The notes under the pieces were generated by a model, which saw only the letters and a program-made list of their open reading frames with translations, was not told the DNA's origin and did no database searches. A stretch of 64,000 nucleotides of DNA. It comes from Curvibacter sp. GWA2_64_110. Its GTDB lineage: Bacteria; Pseudomonadota; Gammaproteobacteria; Burkholderiales; Burkholderiaceae_C. The stretch is from assembly GCA_001797315.1 (NCBI GenBank), contig MGPC01000018.1:307679-371678 (forward strand), in the 5' to 3' direction. The first letter of the stretch is position 1; every line of letters begins with the position of its first letter. Made by a program: the position numbers and the translations under genes. Of this stretch, positions 36,807 through 47,300 are shown piece after piece.

Positions 36807-36851
36807 CGGAAGTCTCCTAGGGTAGCGTGGAAATCGGTCCGGATTATCCCG

Positions 36852-38417
36852 TCAGAACAGCTGGACCCGGACCACGACTTGCATCGCGACCAGACCCAAA
36901 GCAAAACCGATGCCGGCATAGACCAGCCCTTGCAGCAGCCGGTTGGTGCGGCGCTGCTCGGCCAGCAGCTCCTCGAACTCGCGGCGCTGCAAGCCCGGGC
37001 GCTGCGTCAGATAGTCGTGCAGCAGGCGCGGCAGTTCGGGCAGCAGCTTGGCATAACGCGGCGCCTGGTTCTTGAGCTCCTCCCACAGCCGACGCGGGCC
37101 AATCTGGTCGGCCATCCATTTCTCCAGGAAGGGTTTGGCTGTGCTCCACAGATCCAGCTCCGGGTCGAGTTCGCGCCCCAGGCCCTCGATGTTGAGCAGG
37201 GTTTTCTGCAGCAGCACCAGCTGCGGCTGGATCTCCACGTGGAAGCGGCGTGAGGTCTGGAACAGGCGCATCAGCACCATGCCGAGCGAGATTTCCTTCA
37301 GCGGGCGATCAAAGTACGGCTCACAGACGGCACGGATGGCGGACTCCAGCTCGTCCACGCGCGTTTGCGGCGGCACCCAGCCCGATTCGATGTGCAGCTC
37401 GGCCACACGCTTGTAGTCGCGCCGGAAGAAGGCGGTGAAGTTCTGCGCCAGGTATTCCTTGTCGTACTCGGTGAGCGTGCCGACGATGCCGAAATCGAGT
37501 GAGATGTAGCGCCCGAAGGTGGCCGGTTCGGTGCTGATGAAGATGTTGCCCGGGTGCATGTCGGCATGGAAGAAGCCGTCGCGGAACACCTGGGTGAAAA
37601 AGATCGTGACGCCGTCGCGCGCCAGCTTTTTCATGTCGACGCCGGCTTCGCGCAAGCGCGCCGTCTGGCTGATCGGGATGCCCTTCATGCGCTCCATCAC
37701 GATCACCTCGCTCTGGCAGTAGTCCCAGAACATCTCGGGGATCAGCACCAGGTTGAGGCCTTCCATGTTGCGGCGCAGCTGGGCAGCGCTGGCCGCCTCG
37801 CGCACCAGATCGAGCTCGTCGTGCAGGTACTTGTCAAATTCGGCCACCACCTCGCGCGGCTTGAGGCGTTTGCCGTCGGCCGAGAGGCTTTCGACCCAGC
37901 CGGCCATCATGCGCATCAGGCTCAGGTCTTTTTCGATCGCCAGCCGCATGCCCGGGCGCAGCACCTTGACCGCCACCTCGCGCTCATGGCCGTCACGGTC
38001 GCGCAGCTTGGCGAAATGCACCTGGGCGATGGAGGCACTGGCCACCGGCTCGCGCTCGAACTCGCTGAAGATCTCGGTCACCGGCTTGCGGAAAGCCCGC
38101 TCGATGGTGGCGACCGCCACGTCGGAACTGAACGGCGGCACCCGGTCCTGCAGCTTGGCCAGTTCATCGGCCATGTCGGTCGGCATCAGGTCGCGCCGGG
38201 TCGACAGTACCTGGCCGAACTTCACGAAGATCGGGCCCAGGCGTTCCAGCGCCTCGCGCAGGCGCTGGCCGCGCGGCGCATCCAGGTTGCGGCCGAGTGA
38301 CACGATGCGGGCGATCACCCGCAGCCAGGGTTTCTGGAAGCTGGTCAGGACCAGCTCGTCCAGGCCGAAACGCAGAGCGGTCCAGACAATGAAGGTGCCC
38401 CGGAACAGGCGCCTCAT
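36852..38417 (-). CDS. ubiB: Ubiquinone biosynthesis protein UbiB (ABC1/ADCK-type)
   Basis: UbiB is an atypical kinase-like ATPase needed for ubiquinone synthesis. The 521-residue protein has the KxGQ motif in [18 protein letters not shown], the Ala-rich loop [12 protein letters not shown], the [12 protein letters not shown] lysine strand, [29 protein letters not shown] (catalytic loop) and [10 protein letters not shown] (DFG-like). Two C-terminal hydrophobic stretches ([20 protein letters not shown]) anchor it in the membrane. Its ATG overlaps the ubiJ stop (ATGA, 38414-38417). Length is typical of the family. Confidence 0.95.
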   Translation of the reverse strand: MRRLFRGTFIVWTALRFGLDELVLTSFQKPWLRVIARIVSLGRNLDAPRGQRLREALERLGPIFVKFGQVLSTRRDLMPTDMADELAKLQDRVPPFSSDVAVATIERAFRKPVTEIFSEFEREPVASASIAQVHFAKLRDRDGHEREVAVKVLRPGMRLAIEKDLSLMRMMAGWVESLSADGKRLKPREVVAEFDKYLHDELDLVREAASAAQLRRNMEGLNLVLIPEMFWDYCQSEVIVMERMKGIPISQTARLREAGVDMKKLARDGVTIFFTQVFRDGFFHADMHPGNIFISTEPATFGRYISLDFGIVGTLTEYDKEYLAQNFTAFFRRDYKRVAELHIESGWVPPQTRVDELESAIRAVCEPYFDRPLKEISLGMVLMRLFQTSRRFHVEIQPQLVLLQKTLLNIEGLGRELDPELDLWSTAKPFLEKWMADQIGPRRLWEELKNQAPRYAKLLPELPRLLHDYLTQRPGLQRREFEELLAEQRRTNRLLQGLVYAGIGFALGLVAMQVVVRVQLF

Positions 38418-38953
38418 GCCTTGCTCCCTGCCGCAGCAGAACGGGCCAGCAGCTGGCGCACGGCCTCGGCCACGCGCCGTGCCGCCTGCCCCAGGGCATG
38501 GGCCGGCGCATCACCGATGATGCGGGCCAGATCCTCCTCGATGTCCCAGCGCACATGGTCGACCAGCCAGTTGACCTCGGCCGCCAGCTGCACATCGCCT
38601 TCGATGCGCACCGCCGGCTTGGCGCCGCTCAAGGCCGACTGCACCAGGGCGACGGGAGAGTCCTCGGTCACCGACAGCGTCAGGTCCGACGCGGCATCCG
38701 GCCCGGCCAGGTCGAGCAGGCCGGCTGGCGTCAACAAGAGCTTGAAATGGAACTGGCGCCAGTGGAACAGCACCACCCGGCCTTTTTGCCGCGCCAGCCG
38801 TGCCGTCGCCTCCGTTTCCTGCATCAGCACATGGTTGAGCAGCAGCACGATGCGGCGCTGCGCCTCTTCCACCGCCCACGCAGGCGGTTGCAAGGTGGTG
38901 CTGAGCTGCTGGAAAACATCTTCCAGAAAAGAAAACGGGGACTGTGTTGCCAT
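38414..38953 (-). CDS. ubiJ: Ubiquinone biosynthesis accessory factor UbiJ (SCP2 domain)
   Basis: The 179-residue protein has a short N-terminal region ([15 protein letters not shown]), an SCP2-like lipid-binding domain ([57 protein letters not shown]) and a basic, Ala-rich tail. SCP2 proteins of this type, UbiJ, bind the hydrophobic ubiquinone intermediates and hold the Ubi enzymes together. The overlap with ubiB and the proximity of ubiE support the name, which would be uncertain from sequence alone. It reads out of a run whose order, ubiE-Tim44-ubiJ-ubiB, is common in Burkholderiales. Confidence 0.88.
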   Translation of the reverse strand: MATQSPFSFLEDVFQQLSTTLQPPAWAVEEAQRRIVLLLNHVLMQETEATARLARQKGRVVLFHWRQFHFKLLLTPAGLLDLAGPDAASDLTLSVTEDSPVALVQSALSGAKPAVRIEGDVQLAAEVNWLVDHVRWDIEEDLARIIGDAPAHALGQAARRVAEAVRQLLARSAAAGSKA

Positions 38954-39014
38954 AGTCCCCGATTATTCCCCATCTGCCCCCGCCAGCGGGGGGCATGGGC
39001 AGCATGCGTCGTGT

Positions 39015-39983
39015 TTATTGCAGCGCCTGGACCCCTGCCACCAGCCAGCCGCTGGTACCAGCCTTGGGCTTGGTCATGTTCCAGACCTCGCGGAAGGGGC
39101 TCGGACCGGCCGAAGGCTCTTCGCGGATCATGCCGGAGAACTCGACACTGGCCATGTAGGTGTCACCCAGGTCCTCGATACCGAGCAGTTGGGCTTCGAG
39201 CATCACCACATCGGTCTGGTTGGCCGGGCCGCCGGTATGGGCCTCGCGCTCGCTCAGCTGCTGGCGGATTTCGGCCAGCATGTCGTCGGTCATCATGGCG
39301 CGCAGCGTGCCCAAGTCGGAACGGTCCCAGGCCGACTGCAGGGTCACGAAATTGGTCTTGGCCGCCTGGAGGAAGCCGGCCGCGTCGAAACCGGCCGGGA
39401 CGCCCCAGGCCTGCGAACCGGCCAGGGCCGAGCCGATCACGATGTCGGAACTGGCTGGCGCAGAAGCATCGAACGACGCCGTGTTGCGCTCCCACGGACG
39501 GGCCGAGGCATCGTTGCCGACGTTTTCCGGCCGGTAAGCCCTCGGGGTCACCGCTTCACCGGCCCCCGCACCCTGGAAGGCATACGGACTGCCTGACGGC
39601 GCGGCCGGACGGCGGTTGCGCATGAACCAGCCAATGGCCAGCATGGCCAGCAACACCACCAGACCGATCAGCATGAACTGGCCGAAAGCCTCGCCCATGC
39701 CAAGCGAATGCGCCAGCCAGGCCAGACCGAGACCGGCGGCCAAGCCACCGAGCATGGCACCCCAGGGGCGCTTCGGGGCCGCAGCCGGCGCAGCAGCGGG
39801 TGCCGGTTTGGGCGCCGTCGCGGCGTTTTGCGTCGGGGCGCCAGGTGCTGCAGGCGCAGCCTGGCGCTGCGTCACATTGCTCGACTGCTTGCCGAACGAT
39901 GTGCCGCCGCCCAGGCGTTTGGCCTCTGCATTCACGCCCCCCAGGGCCAGGGTCAGCGTCAGGACCAAGGTCCAGAATTTCAT
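39015..39983 (-). CDS. Tim44-domain membrane protein
   Basis: The 322-residue protein has an N-terminal signal-like segment (FWTLVLTLTLALGGVNAEA), a Gln/Pro/Ala low-complexity stretch (RQAAPAAPGAPTQ), two membrane segments around residues 75-125 (GAMLGGLAAGLGLAWLAH, MLIGLVVLLAMLAIGWF), and a C-terminal Tim44-like domain with FLQAAKTNFVTLQSAWDRSD, LRAMMTDDMLAEI and EVWNMTKPKAGTSGW. The start at 39983 has GGAG seven bases upstream. Bacterial Tim44-domain proteins are poorly characterised; position between ubiE and ubiJ hints at a role near the quinone machinery, but that is inference. Confidence 0.87.
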   Translation of the reverse strand: MKFWTLVLTLTLALGGVNAEAKRLGGGTSFGKQSSNVTQRQAAPAAPGAPTQNAATAPKPAPAAAPAAAPKRPWGAMLGGLAAGLGLAWLAHSLGMGEAFGQFMLIGLVVLLAMLAIGWFMRNRRPAAPSGSPYAFQGAGAGEAVTPRAYRPENVGNDASARPWERNTASFDASAPASSDIVIGSALAGSQAWGVPAGFDAAGFLQAAKTNFVTLQSAWDRSDLGTLRAMMTDDMLAEIRQQLSEREAHTGGPANQTDVVMLEAQLLGIEDLGDTYMASVEFSGMIREEPSAGPSPFREVWNMTKPKAGTSGWLVAGVQALQ

Positions 39984-40046
39984 GTCAGGTCTCCGGTTCA
40001 TCCAGTCAGTGGGTCGACACCCCGAAATTACAGTAAAACAGGCGTG

Positions 40047-40778
40047 TCAGCACCTGATTCCAACATGCAAGGCCACAACACCGCCCGACATGTTGTGAAA
40101 ATCCACATGCCCGAATCCGGATTTGTGCATCAGGGCCTTCAATTCCGCCTGCCCCGGGTGCATGCGGATCGACTCCGCCAGGTACTGGTAGCTGCTGCTG
40201 TCGCCCGCCACCAACTGGCCCAGCTTGGGCAAGACCTTGAAGGAATACCAGTCGTAGAGTTTTTCCAGCGGCGGCGCCACCTTGGAGAACTCCAGCACCA
40301 GCAATTTGCCACCGGGCTTGAGCACCCGGCACATCTCGGCCAGCGCCACGTCCTTGTGTGTCATGTTGCGCAGGCCGAAGGCCACGCTCACCACGTCGAA
40401 ATACTGGTCCGGGAAAGGCAGCTTCTCGGCATCGCACACCAGCGTGGGCAGCACCACACCAGCATCGAGCAGGCGGTCACGGCCCACGCGCAGCATGGCC
40501 TCGTTGATGTCGGTGTGCACCACCTGGCCGGTCTTGCCGACCTTCTTCGAAAAGGCCAAGGCCAGGTCACCGGTGCCGCCGGCGATATCGAGCACGCGGT
40601 CGCCCTCTTTCAGGTTGGCCAGCGTGACGGTATAGGCCTTCCAGACGCGATGCAGTCCGACCGACATGAGGTCGTTCATCACGTCGTACTTGGAGGCCAC
40701 CGAGTCGAACACGCCGCGCACGCGCTTGGCCTTCTCAGCCTCGTCGACGGTTTCGAATCCAAAGTGGGTCTGGCTCAT
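40047..40778 (-). CDS. ubiE: Ubiquinone/menaquinone C-methyltransferase
   Basis: UbiE methylates the quinone ring with S-adenosylmethionine. The 243-residue protein has [42 protein letters not shown], the SAM-binding loop [44 protein letters not shown], and [19 protein letters not shown], all family blocks. The ATG at 40778 has GGAG eight bases upstream; the longer open frame upstream of it is the type A repeat and not coding. The gene belongs to the same minus-strand block as ubiJ and ubiB. Confidence 0.95.
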   Translation of the reverse strand: MSQTHFGFETVDEAEKAKRVRGVFDSVASKYDVMNDLMSVGLHRVWKAYTVTLANLKEGDRVLDIAGGTGDLALAFSKKVGKTGQVVHTDINEAMLRVGRDRLLDAGVVLPTLVCDAEKLPFPDQYFDVVSVAFGLRNMTHKDVALAEMCRVLKPGGKLLVLEFSKVAPPLEKLYDWYSFKVLPKLGQLVAGDSSSYQYLAESIRMHPGQAELKALMHKSGFGHVDFHNMSGGVVALHVGIRC

Positions 40779-40830
40779 CTTAATTGCTCCACTAGAGCCC
40801 ACCAGACCCGCCCAGCGTACAACCGTCCAG

Positions 40831-40932
40831 CCGGGAAACGCCGTGGAACCGGCTTTGCCGGGCCATTGGCGTTGCCCCCTTGAGGGGGGGTGGCGGAGCG
40901 ACACGCAGTGCGCGGAGCCTGGGGGTGTTTCA
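40831..40932 (-). repeat. Type A post-stop intergenic repeat (DUF971-ubiE)
   Basis: On the minus strand, directly after the DUF971 stop: ACACCCCCAGGCTCCGCGCA, CTGCGTGTCGCTCCGCC, a CCCCCCCTCAAGGGGG hairpin, AACGCCAATGGCCCGGCAAA, GCCGGTTCCACGGCGTTTC. It sits inside an otherwise co-directional gene run, so it is not simply an operon end. Confidence 0.74.
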
Positions 40933-41346
40933 TTAATGGCTGCTGCAGCTATGGCCGGCTTTTTCAGGCATGGGCGCATCGCGCTCGACACCAGCCGCCT
41001 GCAGGCGCGCCTCGTAGTCGACCCACAGCTGGTCCTGCTGCGAACCGAGGAAATACAGGTAATCCCAGGAGTAGATCCCGCTGTCGTGGCCGTCGGAGAA
41101 GGTCGGCTGTACCGCGTAGTTGCCCACCGGCTCCAGATTGACCAGTTCGACCTCGCGCTTGCCGGTCTGCAGCACTTCCTGGCCCGGGCCGTGGCCCTGC
41201 ACCTCGGCCGAGGGCGAATAGATGCGCATCAGCTCGAAGGGGATGCGGAAGCTTGCGCCGTCGGAAAAACTGACCTCGAGCACACGGGACTGTCCGTGCA
41301 CCGTCAGGTCCTGGGGCGTCGGGGCACCGGATTGCAAACCTGCCAT
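40933..41346 (-). CDS. DUF971 (gamma-butyrobetaine hydroxylase-like N-terminal domain) protein
   Basis: The 137-residue protein has one DUF971 domain: [40 protein letters not shown] sequence (beta strands), [22 protein letters not shown] and [17 protein letters not shown]. The domain forms the N-terminal part of gamma-butyrobetaine hydroxylases; stand-alone forms like this are linked in other bacteria to iron-sulfur cluster or ubiquinone genes. The start at 41346 was chosen for AGGTGA upstream. The C-terminus ends in Cys/Ser/His (HSCSSH), which could bind metal. It precedes ubiE on the same strand. Confidence 0.88.
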   Translation of the reverse strand: MAGLQSGAPTPQDLTVHGQSRVLEVSFSDGASFRIPFELMRIYSPSAEVQGHGPGQEVLQTGKREVELVNLEPVGNYAVQPTFSDGHDSGIYSWDYLYFLGSQQDQLWVDYEARLQAAGVERDAPMPEKAGHSCSSH

Positions 41347-41374
41347 TGGATTCACCTGCTGAAAGATCGAATTA

Positions 41375-41818
41375 TCACAAGGCGACCGGCATGGCTGCCA
41401 GGGCCTGCCGAATGTCCATGTCGAGCGCAGGCAGTCGGGCACGCAACTGCGCCAGTGCTGGCGCATCGGACGGCCGCTGCGCCGCCGCCCAGACCGGCGC
41501 TGGGAAATGGCTGTCCCAGCCGAAACGCGCAATCACGTGCCAATGCAGGTGCGGCACCACATTGCCCAGCGTGGCCAGGTTGACCTTGGTCGGCTGCAGC
41601 TGGCGGCGCAACGCGGTCTCGATCAAGGTCACCGCCTCCATGCACAAGGCGCGCTCGGGCGCCGGCAGGTCGGAGAACTCGGCCACGTGGTCGTTCCAGA
41701 CCAGGCGGTAGAAGGCCGGAAAGTCGGCCTCTTCGGCCCGGATGACACGGAACTTGCCGCCGCGAAAGACCGGCACGCCGCCTTCCGTCTCACACAGCGA
41801 ACAAGCGGTCACCTGCAT
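41375..41818 (-). CDS. HIT family protein
   Basis: The 147-residue protein has the histidine triad in LGNVVPHLHWHVIARFGWD, where HxHxHxx is the nucleotide-phosphate-binding and catalytic motif. It starts MQVTACSLCETEGG, whose two cysteines may bind zinc. FYRLVWNDHVAEFSDL and VNLATLGNVV are family-consistent. HIT proteins hydrolyse or transfer nucleotidyl groups; the substrate here is unknown. The ATG lies only four bases behind the stop of the large FAD protein gene, so the two are co-transcribed, and DUF971 follows 28 bases downstream. Confidence 0.9.
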   Translation of the reverse strand: MQVTACSLCETEGGVPVFRGGKFRVIRAEEADFPAFYRLVWNDHVAEFSDLPAPERALCMEAVTLIETALRRQLQPTKVNLATLGNVVPHLHWHVIARFGWDSHFPAPVWAAAQRPSDAPALAQLRARLPALDMDIRQALAAMPVAL

Positions 41819-41822
41819 GGCC

Positions 41823-44800
41823 TCAGACCAGCACGCGCTCGATGCCGCCGGCATTGGCCGACGCCACATACTGCGGCAGCCAGTTGTCGCCCAGGATCTG
41901 GCGCGCCATCTCGACCACGATGTAGTCGGCCTCCAGCAGGCCGTTCTGCAGGTCGTTGCCATAGCGGGTCAGGCCCTGCAGGCAACTCGGGCAGCTGGTC
42001 AGGATCTTGATGTTGTCCTTCTCGCCCACCAAGCCCGCGCCGCCAGTGGCGTCTCGCTTCATTTCGCGCAGCGCCTTCTCGCCCTTGCGGATTTCCTCTT
42101 CCTTGCGGAAGCGCACCTGGGTCGAAACGTCGGGCCGGGTCACGCCCAGCGTGCCGGACTCGCCGCAGCAGCGATCGCTCTTGAGCACATTGCCACCGGT
42201 ATCGCCGGCCAGCAGCGACTTGACCGTCTTCATCGAGTCGCCCAGCTTCATCGGGTTGTGGCAGGGTTCGTGGTACAGGTAGCCGCCCTGCTCGCCCGTG
42301 AGCTTGATGCCTTTTTCCAGCAGGAACTCGTGGATGTCGATGATGCGGCAGCCGGGGAAGATGTCCTCGAACTTGTAGCCCTGCAACTGGTCGTAGCAGG
42401 TACCGCAGCTCACCACCACGGTCTTGATGTCCAGGTAGTTCAGCGTGTTGGCCACGCGGTGGAACAACACCCGGTTGTCGGTGATCATCTTCTCGGCGCG
42501 GTCGAACTGGCCCGAGCCGCGCTGCGGGTAGCCGCAGCACAGATAACCCGGTGGCAGCACCGTCTGCACGCCGGCATGCCACAGCATGGCTTGCGTCGCC
42601 AGCCCGACCTGGCTGAACAGGCGCTCCGAGCCGCAGCCGGGGAAATAGAACACCGCCTCGGTTTCCGGATTGGTGGCCTGCGGGTCGCGGATGATCGGCA
42701 CGTAGTTGGCGTCTTCGATGTCCAAGAGCGCGCGCGCCGTCTTCTTGGGCAGCCCCCCCGGCATCTTCTTGTTGATGAAGTGGATCACCTGCTCCTTGAC
42801 CGGTGCCGTACCGACCGTGGCCGGCGGCTTGGCGGTCTGGCGGCGTGCCAGGCCGCGCAGCAGGTCGTTGGCCAGGCGCTGTGCCTTGAAGCCGACGTCC
42901 ACCATGGCCGAGCGCATGAACTTGATGGTCTCGGGATTGGTGGCATTGAGGAAGAACATGGCCGCCGCATTGCCGGGGCGGAAGGACTTCTGCCCCATCT
43001 TGCGCAGCAGGTTGCGCATGTTCATCGACACGTCGCCGAAGTCGATGTCCACCGGGCACGGTGTCAGGCACTTGTGGCAGACCGTGCAGTGGTCGGCCAC
43101 GTCCTCGAACTCCTGCCAGTGACGGATCGAGATGCCGCGCCGGGTCTGTTCCTCGTACAGGAAGGCCTCCACCAGCAGCGAGGTGGCCAGGATCTTGTTG
43201 CGCGGGCTGTACAGCAGGTTGGCGCGCGGCACATGGGTCGAGCACACCGGCTTGCACTTGCCGCAGCGCAGGCAGTCCTTCACGCTGTCGGCGATGGCAC
43301 CGATATCGCTTTGCTGCATGATCAGCGATTCGTGCCCCATGAGGCCGAAGCTCGGGGTGTAGGCATTGGTCAAATCAGCCATCAGCCCTTGATCTTCCTG
43401 CGCCAACAGCTGCTGATTTCGTAGCAGCTTGCCTTTGTTGAAACGCCCCTCGGGGTCGATGCGGCGCTTGTAGTCGGCAAACGGACGCAGCTCGTCGTCG
43501 CTCAGGAATTCCAGCTTGGTGATGCCGATGCCGTGCTCGCCCGAGATCACGCCGTCGAGCGAGCGCGCCAGCGCCATGATGCGCTTGACCGCGCCGTGCG
43601 CGGCCTGCAGCATCTCGTAGTCGTCGCTGTTGACCGGGATGTTGGTATGCACATTGCCGTCGCCGGCATGCATGTGCAGCGCCACCCAGACCCGGCCCTT
43701 GAGCACGCGCTGCTGGATGGCGTTGCACTCGGCCAGCATCGCTTCAAAGGCGCGGCCGGTGAAGATGTCCTGCAGCGGCGCACGGATCTGCGTCTTCCAG
43801 CTGGCACGCAAGGTGTGATCCTGCAACTGCGGGAACAGGGCGTCCACGTCCTGCAGCCAGCCTTGCCACTGCGCACGCACCTCACGCACCAGGGCCAGGG
43901 CCTGCGCCACGCGGTCCTCCAGCAGTTCGGCAAGCGGGGTTTCATTGGCGTCGTCCTGCTTGAGATCGGCCAGCAGATGGGGCAGATTGTCCGCGCTGAA
44001 GAAAGCCTCCATCTCGTCGCACAGCTTGATCTTGTTGCGCAGGCTCAGCTCGATGTTGATGCGCTCGATGCCGTCGGTGTACTCGGCCATGCGCGGCAGC
44101 GGGATCACCACGTCCTCGTTGATCTTGAAGGCGTTGGTGTGCTTGCTGATGGCCGCCGTGCGCTTGCGGTCAAGCCAGAACTTCTTGCGCGCTTCCGGGC
44201 TGATGGCAATGAAGCCCTCGCCGCTGCGCGAATTGGCGATGCGCACCACCTCCGAGGTGGCACGCGCCACCGCATTCGGGTCATCGCCGACGATGTCACC
44301 GAACAGCGCCATCTTGGGCAGGCCGCCGCGCTTGCTCTTGGTGGCGTAGCCGACCGCCTTCAGGTAGCGGTCGTCCAGGTGCTCCAGCCCCGCCAGCAAG
44401 ACGCCGCTGCGTTTTTGCTCGGCGAACATGAAGTCCTTGATCTCGACGATGCTGGGCACCGCGTCCTTGGCATTGCCGAAGAACTCCAGGCAGACGGTGC
44501 GGGTGTGCGCCGGCATGCGGTGCACCACCCAGCGGCCGCTGGTGATCAGGCCGTCGCAGCCTTCCTTCTGGATGCCGGGCAAACCGGACAGAAACTTGTC
44601 AGTCACGTCCTTGCCCAGGCCTTCCTTGCGGAAGCTCGGGCCCGGGATGTCGAGACGCTCGGTCTTCACCAGCGTCTTGCCGTCGGCCTCAAAGTATTTC
44701 AGCTCGAAGCTGGCCAGCTCGGCGTCGTGGATCTTGCCCAGGTTGTGGTTCAGGCGCGTGACTTCCAGCCAGCCGGCGTCGGGGGTCACCATGCGCCACG

Positions 44801-45764
44801 AGGCCAGGTTGTCCAGCGCCGTGCCCCAGAGCACGGCTTTCTTGCCACCGGCGTTCATGGCGATGTTGCCGCCGACGCAGGAGGCCTCGGCCGAGGTCGG
44901 GTCGACGGCGAAGACAAAGCCGGCGCGCTCGGCCGCATCGGCCACGCGCTGCGTCACCACGCCGGCTTCGGTCCAGATGGTCGGCACCGGCCGGTCCAGG
45001 CCCGGCAGCTGCACCATCTCGACTTCGGTCATGGCTTCGAGCTTCTCGGTATTGATGACCGCACTCTTCCAGGTCAGCGGCACGGCGCCGCCGGTGTAGC
45101 CGGTGCCGCCGCCGCGCGGGATGATGGTCAGGCCGAGTTCAATGCAGCCCTTGACCAGACGGGCCATCTCGGCCTCGGTGTCTGGCGTCAGCACGACAAA
45201 GGGGTACTCGACGCGCCAGTCGGTGGCATCGGTCACATGCGAGACGCGGCTCAGGCCGTCGAACTTGACGTTGTCCTTGGCTGTCAGCCGGCTCAGGGTA
45301 CGCTGGGCCTTGCGACGCAGGGCGGTGATCTCCTGGAACGCGGCGTCGAAGGCCTCGACGGCACGGCTGGCGGCTTCCAGCAGCTCGCCCACCAGGGCGT
45401 CGCGCTGCGGGTCGTCCTGCGGCGTGCGGCGCTTCTGCACCTCGCCCAGGCGGTGGTGCAGGGCATCCACCAGCAGCTGGCGGCGCTTCGGGTTGTCCAA
45501 CAGGTCGTCCTGCAGGTAGGGGTTGCGCTGCACCACCCAGACATCGCCCAGCACCTCATACAGCATGCGGGCCGAGCGGCCGGTACGGCGCTCCTGGCGC
45601 AGCTGGTTGAGCACCTCCCATGCACGTGTGCCGAGCAGGCGGATCACGATCTCGCGGTCGGAGAACGAGGTGTAGTTGTAGGGGATTTCGCGGATGCGTT
45701 CGTGGCCGTGCGGCGCATCGCCGGGCGCATTCACGAGGTGGTCAAGCGGAGTCGGTGCGTTCAT
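41823..45764 (-). CDS. Large FAD-binding and Fe-S oxidoreductase (DUF3683 domain)
   Basis: This 1313-residue protein combines a DUF3683-type N-terminal domain (about 1-180), an FAD-binding type 4 domain ([35 protein letters not shown]), an FAD-oxidase C-terminal domain ending with [15 protein letters not shown] and [14 protein letters not shown], two 4Fe-4S motifs ([11 protein letters not shown] and [12 protein letters not shown]), and two CCG domains ([11 protein letters not shown] and CCGESGT). This is the plan of fused D-lactate/glycolate dehydrogenase-type enzymes. The substrate is unproved. A family C repeat lies inside the gene and encodes residues about 775-797, between the FAD and Fe-S halves. 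It starts with ATG at 45764 and is divergent from ugpB. Confidence 0.88.
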   Translation of the reverse strand: MNAPTPLDHLVNAPGDAPHGHERIREIPYNYTSFSDREIVIRLLGTRAWEVLNQLRQERRTGRSARMLYEVLGDVWVVQRNPYLQDDLLDNPKRRQLLVDALHHRLGEVQKRRTPQDDPQRDALVGELLEAASRAVEAFDAAFQEITALRRKAQRTLSRLTAKDNVKFDGLSRVSHVTDATDWRVEYPFVVLTPDTEAEMARLVKGCIELGLTIIPRGGGTGYTGGAVPLTWKSAVINTEKLEAMTEVEMVQLPGLDRPVPTIWTEAGVVTQRVADAAERAGFVFAVDPTSAEASCVGGNIAMNAGGKKAVLWGTALDNLASWRMVTPDAGWLEVTRLNHNLGKIHDAELASFELKYFEADGKTLVKTERLDIPGPSFRKEGLGKDVTDKFLSGLPGIQKEGCDGLITSGRWVVHRMPAHTRTVCLEFFGNAKDAVPSIVEIKDFMFAEQKRSGVLLAGLEHLDDRYLKAVGYATKSKRGGLPKMALFGDIVGDDPNAVARATSEVVRIANSRSGEGFIAISPEARKKFWLDRKRTAAISKHTNAFKINEDVVIPLPRMAEYTDGIERINIELSLRNKIKLCDEMEAFFSADNLPHLLADLKQDDANETPLAELLEDRVAQALALVREVRAQWQGWLQDVDALFPQLQDHTLRASWKTQIRAPLQDIFTGRAFEAMLAECNAIQQRVLKGRVWVALHMHAGDGNVHTNIPVNSDDYEMLQAAHGAVKRIMALARSLDGVISGEHGIGITKLEFLSDDELRPFADYKRRIDPEGRFNKGKLLRNQQLLAQEDQGLMADLTNAYTPSFGLMGHESLIMQQSDIGAIADSVKDCLRCGKCKPVCSTHVPRANLLYSPRNKILATSLLVEAFLYEEQTRRGISIRHWQEFEDVADHCTVCHKCLTPCPVDIDFGDVSMNMRNLLRKMGQKSFRPGNAAAMFFLNATNPETIKFMRSAMVDVGFKAQRLANDLLRGLARRQTAKPPATVGTAPVKEQVIHFINKKMPGGLPKKTARALLDIEDANYVPIIRDPQATNPETEAVFYFPGCGSERLFSQVGLATQAMLWHAGVQTVLPPGYLCCGYPQRGSGQFDRAEKMITDNRVLFHRVANTLNYLDIKTVVVSCGTCYDQLQGYKFEDIFPGCRIIDIHEFLLEKGIKLTGEQGGYLYHEPCHNPMKLGDSMKTVKSLLAGDTGGNVLKSDRCCGESGTLGVTRPDVSTQVRFRKEEEIRKGEKALREMKRDATGGAGLVGEKDNIKILTSCPSCLQGLTRYGNDLQNGLLEADYIVVEMARQILGDNWLPQYVASANAGGIERVLV
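43375..43440. repeat. Family C palindromic repeat inside a coding sequence
   Basis: On the plus strand: AATCAGCCATCAGCCCTTGA, TCTTCCTGCGCCAACAGC, TGCTGATTTCGTAGCAGCTT. It aligns block by block with the intergenic copy at 30131-30190 (GCC.TCAGCCCTTG, GCGCCA.CAGCTG, ATT.CGTAGC, GCTTGC). It is translated in frame within the large FAD/Fe-S protein as [19 protein letters not shown]. Confidence 0.62.
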
Positions 45765-45956
45765 GGGAAATCTGGAATTTCAGCCAGAACGGTAGAACCC
45801 GGCTGAGGGCTGATGTTACCGCAGTGCAGCATTCACCTGCTCGTCTCATGGTAACCCCGGGTCCCCAGCACCCGACGCCCACGGTTTAATCAAACCGTAA
45901 TCAGACTGACATATCGGCCGACTAGGCTCGGCGTCTTGACTTCAAGGAGCTCACTG

Positions 45957-47267
45957 ATGCGTTCGAAAGCAAAACTGGCCATTGCCGTCCTCTCCGCCCT
46001 GATGCTGGTCCCCGCCCAGGCCCAGACCGAAATCCAGTGGTGGCACTCCATGGGCGGCGCCCTGGGCGAATGGGTCAACGATCTGGCCCGCGACTTCAAC
46101 GCCAGCCAGAAGGACTACAAGATCACGCCGACCTTCAAGGGCAGCTACGACGAATCGATGACGGCCGCCATTGCCGCCTTCCGCGCCGGCAACGCCCCGC
46201 ACATCCTGCAGGTGTTCGAGGTCGGCACCGCCACCATGATGGCCTCCAAGGGCGCCATCAAGCCGGTGACCGAAGTCATGAAGGACGGCGGCCAGAAGTT
46301 TGACCAGAACGCCTATGTGCCGGCCGTGGCCGGCTACTACACCGCCCCCAACGGCCAGATGCTGAGCTTCCCCTTCAACAGCTCGACCCCGGTGTTCCAC
46401 TACAACAAGGACGCCTTCAAGGCCGCCGGCCTCGACGCCGAGAAGCCGCCCACCACCTGGCCCGAGGTCGCCCTGGCCGCGGCCAAGCTCAAGGCCAGCG
46501 GCCACAAGTGCCCGTTCACCACCAGTTGGATCAGCTGGACCCAGCTGGAGAGCTTCTCGGCCTGGCACAACGTGCTGTTCGCCAGCAAGAACAATGGCTT
46601 TGGCGGCCTCGACACGCGCCTTGAGTTCAACTCGCCGCTGCACGTGCGCCACATCGAGAACCTGGCCAACATGGCCAAGTCCGGCCTGTTCGTCTACAAG
46701 GGCCGCGGCAATGCGGCCGATGCCACCTTCGTCTCGGGCGAATGCGCCATGATGACCGGCTCCTCGGCGCTGTACGGCAACGTCGTGCGCAATGGCAAGT
46801 TCGGCTACGGCATCGGCACCCTGCCCTACTACCCTGACGTGCAGGGCGCGCCACAGAACACCGTGATCGGTGGCGCCAGCCTGTGGGTGATGAACGGCAA
46901 AAAAGCCACGGACTACAAGGGCGTGGCCGCCTTCTTCAACTACCTGTCGCAACCCGAAGTCGCCGCCAAGAGCCACCAGCGCACCGGCTACCTGCCGGTG
47001 ACCAGGGCCTCGTTCGAACTGACCGACAAATCGGGCTTCTACAAGAAGAACCCCGGCACCGACGTCTCGGTGACGCAGATGATCCGCAAGACCACCGACA
47101 AGTCGCGTGGTGTGCGCCTGGGCAACTTCGTGCAGATCCGTACCATCATCGACGAGGAACTCGAGGGCGTGTGGGCCGGCAAGAAGACGCCCAAGGAAGC
47201 GCTGGGCCTGGCGGTCAAACGCGGCAACGAGCAGCTGGAGCGCTTCCAGAAGGCTAATAAGTCCTGA
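45957..47267 (+). CDS. ugpB: sn-glycerol-3-phosphate ABC transporter, periplasmic binding protein
   Basis: UgpB is the periplasmic receptor that delivers glycerol-3-phosphate and glycerophosphodiesters to UgpAE. The 436-residue product has a signal peptide (KAKLAIAVLSALMLVPAQAQ), then TEIQWWHSMGGALGEWVNDL, TPTFKGSYDESMTAAIAAFRAG, FPFNSSTPVFHYNKDAF and MTGSSALYGNV, as in the family. The start was set by AAGGAG at 45944-45949. The gene begins a complete operon, ugpBAECQ. The stop lies in the loop of a hairpin (47252-47280), and a second, longer hairpin follows before ugpA. In phosphate-starved E. coli this operon is under PhoB; no Pho box is obvious here. Confidence 0.95.
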   Translation: MRSKAKLAIAVLSALMLVPAQAQTEIQWWHSMGGALGEWVNDLARDFNASQKDYKITPTFKGSYDESMTAAIAAFRAGNAPHILQVFEVGTATMMASKGAIKPVTEVMKDGGQKFDQNAYVPAVAGYYTAPNGQMLSFPFNSSTPVFHYNKDAFKAAGLDAEKPPTTWPEVALAAAKLKASGHKCPFTTSWISWTQLESFSAWHNVLFASKNNGFGGLDTRLEFNSPLHVRHIENLANMAKSGLFVYKGRGNAADATFVSGECAMMTGSSALYGNVVRNGKFGYGIGTLPYYPDVQGAPQNTVIGGASLWVMNGKKATDYKGVAAFFNYLSQPEVAAKSHQRTGYLPVTRASFELTDKSGFYKKNPGTDVSVTQMIRKTTDKSRGVRLGNFVQIRTIIDEELEGVWAGKKTPKEALGLAVKRGNEQLERFQKANKS

Positions 47268-47280
47268 CGGACTTTTAGCC
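47252..47280 (+). promoter_or_regulatory. Stem-loop spanning the ugpB stop codon
   Basis: GGCTAATAAGTCC pairs with GGACTTTTAGCC around TGAC, which contains the ugpB TGA. About 12 base pairs with one bulge. It could protect the ugpB transcript 3' end or slow ribosome release. Confidence 0.5.
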
Positions 47281-47300
47281 CAGGCTGTACTGACGGCACC

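Noticed and set aside
43533..45806. A 757-codon plus-strand open frame opposite the large FAD protein
   Set aside because: Shadow of the conserved gene on the other strand; no family resemblance.
45765..45956. A Pho box or other operator upstream of ugpB
   Set aside because: No repeat resembling the PhoB site was found in the 192 bases; regulation is left open.
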